Part shown: piece by piece, positions 58,289 through 64,000 of the stretch
Layout: the number at the start of each line of letters is the position of its first letter
How positions within the stretch are numbered: the stretch's first letter is position 1
From: Sporobolomyces roseus
Lineage: Eukaryota; Basidiomycota; Microbotryomycetes; Sporidiobolales; Sporidiobolaceae
Reading direction: 5' to 3'
Length of the DNA stretch: 64,000 bases
NCBI GenBank assembly: GCA_016617785.1
Contig: JADILM010000002.1
Location: 1,798,001 to 1,862,000 of the forward strand
Position numbers and translations under genes: made by a program
Notes under the pieces: model-generated
The model's input: only the letters and a program-made list of their open reading frames with translations
The model's database searches: none
What the model was told of the DNA's origin: nothing

Positions 58289-59505
58289 TTCTGAAGGAGG
58301 GAACCTGTAGGCTTCTCAGCATCTCGAGATGGACTGGAAAGTGACGTACAGAGGTTGATGTCTTTCCAGGATGCACGGTTGACAATACAGCGACAGCATT
58401 TGCTCTCTTTCGCCGTATTTGCTTTCCAAGCCAACATGCAGCGGTTGCCCTCGGAAGTCTTCATTAGCCCTTGTAAGAGACAGATTGCGCCCGTTAAGCC
58501 AATTATTGAGGGTGACTGATCTTGAAACGAGTCGGAATGAGGGAAGAGAAGTTGCGTTACTTGTATCACTCCGAGACTCGAGGGGACCGAAGCGAAGACC
58601 TCATCGAGTGTGACCGGTGATAAATACGATGTGTTTCCGGCGATGTCTTCGAGTAGTTGATACTCTAGTACTTGGAGCGAACTTGCTTTTGAGAGATTCG
58701 CGAGGAGCGTCGGGAGGGTCGAGGCGAGGAAGTGAGGACTATCGTACACTCGCAAGCATTCGAGACTTGTACAGTAAGCCAACCATTCGAATGGAAACGC
58801 GCATGCCGGGACTCCACCGAGGAACAAGGTGCGCAAGCTTGCGAAATTCACGTTTGCGAGGACAGGCTGAATCGGGCTTGTGATCTGATATCCGGACCAT
58901 GTCAAAGAGAGGTGCTGTAGAGTCTTGAGTTTGGTATCGGTTGGGCCAGAAGGTCCCTCGGCGGGGAAACTGAGACCGGCCTGAGAGATCAAGAGGAATT
59001 CTCGAATCGAGGGGAAACCTCGAGCGAAGATTGCGGCGATGGTCTTGCTCCATGTCAGGGCTCCCTTTCCGTAGATGTTGACTGATACGAGGTTGGATCG
59101 ACTTGCCGCAGCTCGGAGGACTGGTTCGAAGGCTGAGTCGATTATTCTGAGGTGGAAAGATCTCAAGTTCTGTAGGACGCCCAACAGCCTTGGGACTGAG
59201 TCGAAACCCCTCTCATCTTTGACGATTAGAGGATCTTCGCTCTTCAAGCTCGACTGCTTGAGGCTCGTGACGAGGTGGGCAAGGTGAGGAAAAAGGTCGA
59301 AGTGAGCGAGGAGGGATGGAACAAAGACAACGTCACTTTGGATGGCTCTCCATCTTAGTGCTTGACCACTCGGATACCACCCACGACAGACGAGTGACAG
59401 AGATTGTCCTGCTTCGACGGCTCCTTGAGTATCGCTCTCTGAAGGAGCGCGAAGGTGGGAAGCGATTTCGTGAACGATTTCGAGTGGAAGGGAATGAATC
59501 GGCAT
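58289..59505 (-). CDS. F-box-like / LRR-type protein, module copy C
   Basis: Minus-strand exons are 58350-59505 and 58289-58290 (1,158 nt, 385 aa). Splicing of the 59-nt intron joins T to AA and so creates the TAA stop at the junction. If the intron is kept, the frame stays open to 58174 and adds about 58 residues. The ATG at 59505 (MPIHSLPLEIVHEIASHL) matches copies A and B; the in-frame ATG further up at 59553 lies inside a predicted leader intron. F-box-like helix SLSLVCRGWYPSGQALRW and leucine-rich segments (LGVLQNLRSFHLRI, LKTLQHLSLTW, ASLRTLFLGG) are visible. It is a likely SCF-type receptor by family; the target is unknown. Confidence 0.8.
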
Positions 59506-60327
59506 AGTGGAGGGGAGGGAAAGGCTGTACGAACAGTAGGAGATCAGCCACATCCCAATTTCGGGTGGAGAGAAGGGAGACTCACGAATCGGGATTGGGT
59601 CGAAAGAAGCGAGGAAGGGGAAGAAGCTGCAAACACCGAGATGATCAGCTGAGCTTCACAGTATACAATACGAATAGCTGTGGAATACTTACTAAGCTAG
59701 CTACGAGGCTGAACCTGGCTATTCGAGTCGAGTTCAAGTTGAGGTGAGTTGTGAATTCCGAGTCTCTGTTCGAGGTTGAAGGTTGAGGAGCACTTGAGGC
59801 GTGTTCTCTTGATGTTTCTGAGCTGTTCTAAGCTAGTTCTGGCTGAGTCCGAGTGTCGTGTGAATAGTAGAGAACCAACTCGTTCGTTTCATCTCTCTTT
59901 CAGTTTCAACCTCTTCACACTCCCTCAAATGCTTGAGGTACTGCTCTGAGCCACGATGAGGCTTCTATCGAGCGTTCTTATGAAGCTACAATGTACAAGA
60001 CAGTTTCCTCACTGATCTCTCGGTTTATTCCCTCGATTGAGCCTGCTTCTGCTCTGCTCGTTGAATCCAAGTACCACCTCAGCGATTCCTTGCTGCTCAA
60101 AAGAGCGGAAAAGAAGTATTGCTAGTCAAGAGAGGGATCCATCCCGATGAATCGAGCGAGTTCGTTTCGTTTCTCGCGAACATTCGAGTCTTCGCTTCTT
60201 TACGACATTCGCTTTCAATCTTATTCAACTCGCCCTTGGCCTGACTTGAGAGATGCATCTTGCTAACTCTCTTACGGTCAAGCGGGATGTGTACAGGTAA
60301 AAGCGGATAAAATTTACAAGCTAGAGT
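59506..60327 (-). other. Leader of F-box copy C with two 5'-UTR introns; tail of MYND copy D
   Basis: On the minus strand two splice pairs precede the ATG: donor gtaagt at 59687-59692 with acceptor cag at 59627-59629, and donor gtgagt at 59580-59585 with acceptor cag at 59525-59527. Both are conserved in copies B and D and have counterparts in A, so the F-box genes probably have a three-exon leader. The rest is promoter and the MYND D 3' flank. Confidence 0.6.
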
Positions 60328-61445
60328 TCACAAGTTGATAACGACGTTCTCTCCTTTCGAACGCTCAAGAACGAAAGCCGTCGCTGGAGCCAAACTCTGT
60401 CCTTTTGTAAGCATGCTCCACATTGACTCTCCGGTGTCTTCCGCCCTGGGCTCGATTCCCCCGATTGAGCTCAACGCAGGAAGGTAAACTTGAAGGATTG
60501 ACTTTGCGACTTCGGAGTTCGACCTGTGGACCTGGCTTTGCGCGAACTTGACGAGTTGGGCCGTAGCATGAGATAGAAGTCCGATCGTTCCACGAAGACT
60601 CTCGTGGTCAGACTCCTCTAGCATACGCTGTGTCATTCCCATAAGTCCGACTAGGATCAGAGTTCGATGTTGTAGTTCCGAGTACCACTCTGTCTTTGAA
60701 TAGGGAAGTAATTTGAACTGAGTTGTCCTCTGGAAATAGGCGAGGAATCCAAGCGGATCCAATCCCATCCACTTGCGGAAATCGCCGTATCGAATTGATT
60801 TGCTGTCGGGGAGAGAGTCGGACATGACCTTGACGCGGAAGGCATCGGAGCGATGAAGGAAGAGTATGTACTGATTGTCCAGCTGGGCTTGGCCACCTTT
60901 GCCGAGAGATTCAGTCAGGAACTGCTCTCGACGGGAAAAGTCAGTCAGTCGTGGGTCCCTCTCGAAAGCTGAGACGATTGCGCTACACACCTTGAATGCT
61001 ATCTCAGCATCGGCAGGATTCGTGCTTCCCTCGAGAACGAAACTTTCACGCCAGATGGATGTGGTTCCGTTGGGTTCTCGAACCGGTTTCGTACTCAATT
61101 CAATCATTTCAGCTCTTTCCTCGGCTTGAAGAGCAGGCCACTGGAACATTCCTCCACAGACTCGCTTGTGAATCTTCCAGATCTGTGCGTGAAGCTCGAA
61201 AGGGGAATCGAAGGAAGTGAGTTTGGGCGAAGGGAGGTTTTTAGGGTCACGCGATTTCGTCAGCTCATAGAGAGGTACCGCGAACAAGGAGCGCTACTCA
61301 CCAATTTCTGATGATCCTTGGAGCAGAAAAACATCCAATTCACTCCACCTTTTGCACAGCTCGAACAGCGAGTCGACGTTTCTTTTCCACAAACAACACA
61401 TTCTCCTAAAGCCGAAGGAGAAGCGGAGGAAGTCGAGGTGGACAT
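60328..61445 (-). CDS. MYND zinc-finger protein, module copy D
   Basis: Minus-strand exons are 61302-61445, 60991-61182 and 60328-60921 (930 nt, 309 aa). It is identical to copy C apart from one residue seen by eye (HKRVC instead of HKQVC in the finger, which restores the sequence of copies A and B). It is intact, with the same intron that stays open if retained. Confidence 0.8.
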
Positions 61446-62006
61446 GCTGAGACTTGAGGTGAATACTAGAGTCGAGATTGAGTAGAAGAAGTGAACGAGG
61501 TGAGCTAGCGAAGAGAAGGAGAAAGAGGAGAGGAGGAGCAGAGAAAGTTGACAATCTCAGCACCGCGGAAAGTCCGGTCGATCCAATCGACGACGATGAC
61601 TTGACCAAGAGCCTGAACGAGTAGCTGGACCTCTGCGAGAGGAAAGGGAGGCAGAAGCAAAATCTCATAATTTTGCTATTCCACTCACTACAAGTTCCTC
61701 AAATTCCCTCCATGGTTCAGACGCTTCGGAGTGGTCACGGCGAATGAAGAGGATATTGGTCGAGTCGTGGAAGAAAGGCGGGAGGTAGTCGAGGAGCGGT
61801 CGAAGGAGGGTAAATCGGAAGAGAGTCGAAAGAGGGAAACAAAGGTCGAAGGGAAAGCTGTCGGAACGGAAAAACGGTAGGAAGGGAGCAGTCAAGGTAT
61901 AGAGGAGAGGCGGTGTAGTGAAGGATCGAAGTTGATGTACGTTTGTCGAGAGACGCGAGGAAGAGAGGACAGCGGGTTCAAGCGATTGATCAGCCGGATT
62001 CGACGT
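61446..62006 (-). other. Conserved spacer between F-box and MYND genes, copy D
   Basis: The 561 bp match 57728-58288 with a few single-base changes (for example ttccactc instead of tttcactc near 61680). No gene is called. Confidence 0.55.
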
Positions 62007-63223
62007 TTCTGAAGGAGGGAACCTGTAGGCTTCTCAGCATCTCGAGATGGACTGGAAAGTGACGTACAGAGGTTGATGTCTTTCCAGGATGCACGGTTGA
62101 CAATACAGCGACAGCATTTGCTCTCTTTCGCCGTATTTGCTTTCCAAGCCAACATGCAGCGGTTGCCCTCGGAAGTCTTCATTAGCCCTTGTAAGAGACA
62201 GATTGCGCCCGTTAAGCCATTTATTGAGGGTGACTGATCTTGAAACGAGTCGGAATGAGGGAAGAGAAGTTGCGTTACTTGTATCACTCCGAGACTCGAG
62301 GGGACCGAAGCGAAGACCTCATCGAGTGTGACCGGTGATAAATACGATGTGTTTCCGGCGATGTCTTCGAGTAGTTGATACTCTAGTACTTGGAGCGAAC
62401 TTGCTTTTGAGAGATTCGCGAGGAGCGTCGGGAGGGTCGAGGCGAGGAAGTGAGGACTATCGTACACTCGCAAGCATTCGAGACTTGTACAGTAAGCCAA
62501 CCATTCGAATGGAAACGCGCATGCCGGGACTCCACCGAGGAACAAGGTGCGCAAGCTTGCGAAATTCACGTTTGCGAGGACAGGCTGAATCGGGCTTGTG
62601 ATCTGATATCCGGACCATGTCAAAGAGAGGTGCTGTAGAGTCTTGAGTTTGGTATCGGTTGGGCCAGAAGGTCCCTCGGCGGGGAAACTGAGACCGGCCT
62701 GAGAGATCAAGAGGAATTCTCGAATCGAGGGGAAACCTCGAGCGAAGATTGCGGCGATGGTCTTGCTCCATGTCAGGGCTCCCTTTCCGTAGATGTTGAC
62801 TGATACGAGGTTGGATCGACTTGCCGCAGCTCGGAGGACTGGTTCGAAGGCTGAGTCGATTATTCTGAGGTGGAAAGATCTCAAGTTCTGTAGGACGCCC
62901 AACAGCCTTGGGACCGAGTCGAAACCCCTCTCATCTTTGACGATTTGAGGATCTTCGCTCTTCAAGCTCGACTGCTTGAGGCTCGTGACGAGGTGGGCAA
63001 GGTGAGGAAAAAGGTCGAAGTGAGCGAGGAGGGATGGAACAAAGACAACGTCACTTTGGATGGCTCTCCATCTTAGTGCTTGACCACTCGGATACCACCC
63101 ACGACAGACGAGTGACAGAGATTGTCCTGCTTCGACGGCTCCTTGAGTATCGCTCTCTGAAGGAGCGCGAAGGTGGGAAGCGATTTCGTGAACGATTTCG
63201 AGTGGAAGGGAATGAATCGGCAT
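62007..63223 (-). CDS. F-box-like / LRR-type protein, module copy D
   Basis: Minus-strand exons are 62068-63223 and 62007-62008 (1,158 nt, 385 aa), with the same splice-made TAA stop as copy C. At least two of the few coding differences from copy C change an amino acid (EDPQIV versus EDPLIV, and SINGL versus SIIGL). It is intact. Confidence 0.8.
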
Positions 63224-63289
63224 AGTGGAGGGGAGGGAAAGGCTGTACGAACAGTAGGAGATCAGCCACATCCCAATTTCGGGTGGAGA

Positions 63290-64000
63290 GAAGGGAGACT
63301 CACGAATCGGGATTGGGTCGAAAGAAGCGAGGAAGGGGAAGAAGCTGCAAACACCGAGATGATCAGCTGAGCTTCACAGTATACAATACGAATAGCTGTG
63401 GAATACTTACTAAGCTAGCTACGAGGCTGAACCTGGCTATTCGAGTCGAGTTCAAGTTGAGGTGAGTTGTGAATTCCGAGTCTCTGTTCGAGGTTGAAGG
63501 TTGAGGAGCACTTGAGGCGTGTTCTCTTGATGTTTCTGAGCTGTTCTAAGCTAGTTCTGGCTGAGTCTGAGTGTCGTGTGAATGGTAGAGAACCAACTCG
63601 TTCGTTTCATCTCTCTTTCAGTTTCAACCTCTTCACACTCCCTCAAATGCTTGAGGTACTGCTCTGAGCCACGATGAGGCTTCTATCGAGCGTTCTTATG
63701 AAGCTACAATGTACAAGACAGTTTCCTCACTGATCTCTCGGTTTATTCCCTCGATTGAGCCTGCTTCTGCTCTGCTCGTTGAATCCAAGTACCACCTCAG
63801 CGATTCCTTGCTGCTCAAAAGAGCGGAAAAGAAGTATTGCTAGTCAAGAGAGGGATCCATCCCGATGAATCGAGCGAGTTCGTTTCGTTTCTCGCGAACA
63901 TTCGAGTCTTCGCTTCTTTACGACATTCGCTTTCAATCTTATTCAACTCGCCCTTGGCCTGACTTGAGAGATGCATCTTGCTAACTCTCTTACGGTCAAG
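63290..64000 (-). repeat. Start of a third tandem unit, cut by the window edge
   Basis: The sequence matches 55854-56564 and 59572-60282. It carries the leader of F-box copy D and the 3' flank of a further MYND gene, whose stop codon would fall at about 64046, just outside. At least one more module copy is therefore expected to the right. Confidence 0.85.

Larger units (their letters stand above)
55854..59571 (-). repeat. Tandem repeat unit 1 (3,718 bp) with module copy C
   Basis: Every landmark recurs at +3,718: MYND stop 56610/60328, MYND start 57727/61445, F-box ATG 59505/63223, and the F-box leader 55787-side/59505-side/63223-side. Differences between units 1 and 2 noticed by eye are about ten single bases. 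Exact boundaries are arbitrary within the repeat; I place them in the F-box leader, where copy B also matches. Confidence 0.9.
59572..63289 (-). repeat. Tandem repeat unit 2 (3,718 bp) with module copy D
   Basis: Near-identical copy of 55854-59571 in the same orientation. Single-base differences seen include 57444/61162 (Gln to Arg in MYND), 58510/62228 area (Ile to Asn in the F-box gene) and 59226/62944 area (Leu to Gln in the F-box gene). Confidence 0.9.

Noticed and set aside
59506..59553. In-frame upstream ATG for F-box copy C (start MWLISY)
   Set aside because: It lies in a predicted leader intron that is conserved between copies, and copies A and B start at the MPI methionine.
1..64000. 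CRISPR arrays, bacterial mobile elements, or transposase genes
   Set aside because: No regularly spaced short repeats, no transposase-like or reverse-transcriptase-like frames were seen; the repeats present are gene duplications.

Overview
The window is a nuclear fragment from a fungus, most likely a basidiomycete and perhaps a red-yeast or smut relative in Pucciniomycotina. The evidence is gene-dense DNA with many 45-75 bp GT-AG introns, housekeeping genes of fungal type (Kre6/Skn1-like glucan synthase, Pho85-type cyclin, Erb1, Cns1, Arl1, Rpt3), pyrimidine-rich leaders, and no operons or bacterial signals. The lineage is an inference from gene content. Coding coordinates below were built by hand by following reading phase across splice sites; for the complete spliced models the summed exon length is a multiple of three.

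Layout. 1-0.9 kb: 3' part of an unknown Cys-containing protein with an internal repeat. 1.2-3.8 kb: F-box-like gene plus a long upstream non-coding block, forming the left arm of a ~2.6 kb inverted repeat. 3.9-16.4 kb: a conserved housekeeping block with the proteasome ATPase Rpt3, the Golgi GTPase Arl1, mitoribosomal protein mS42-like, an Atf1-type bZIP factor, an adaptin-binding p34/AAGAB-like protein and the 60S assembly factor Erb1. 16.5-19.1 kb: right arm of the inverted repeat with a diverged copy of the F-box-like gene. 19.5-41.1 kb: nicotinate phosphoribosyltransferase, peroxisomal enoyl-CoA isomerase, a membrane-anchored SGNH hydrolase, a WRN-type 3'-5' exonuclease, a carnosine N-methyltransferase homologue, ETF-ubiquinone oxidoreductase, a Kre6-like glucan synthase and an NCS1 nucleobase permease.

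41.6-64 kb is dominated by a repeated two-gene module: an F-box-like gene followed ~500-560 bp downstream, on the same strand, by a MYND zinc-finger gene. Copy A (+ strand, F-box frameshifted) and copy B (- strand) face each other across a block of Cns1, a PPR-like protein and a Pho85-type cyclin. Copies C and D are nearly identical 3,718 bp tandem units directly after B, and the start of a further unit runs off the right edge.

The most interesting signal is the behaviour of the F-box families. In both, upstream leaders and promoters are almost identical between copies, while the F-box coding regions have diverged to roughly half identity or less. Copies sit in inverted orientation around housekeeping blocks or in a fresh tandem array. 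This looks like a rapidly diversifying, recombination-prone accessory gene family. What the F-box/MYND pairs do cannot be told from sequence alone.
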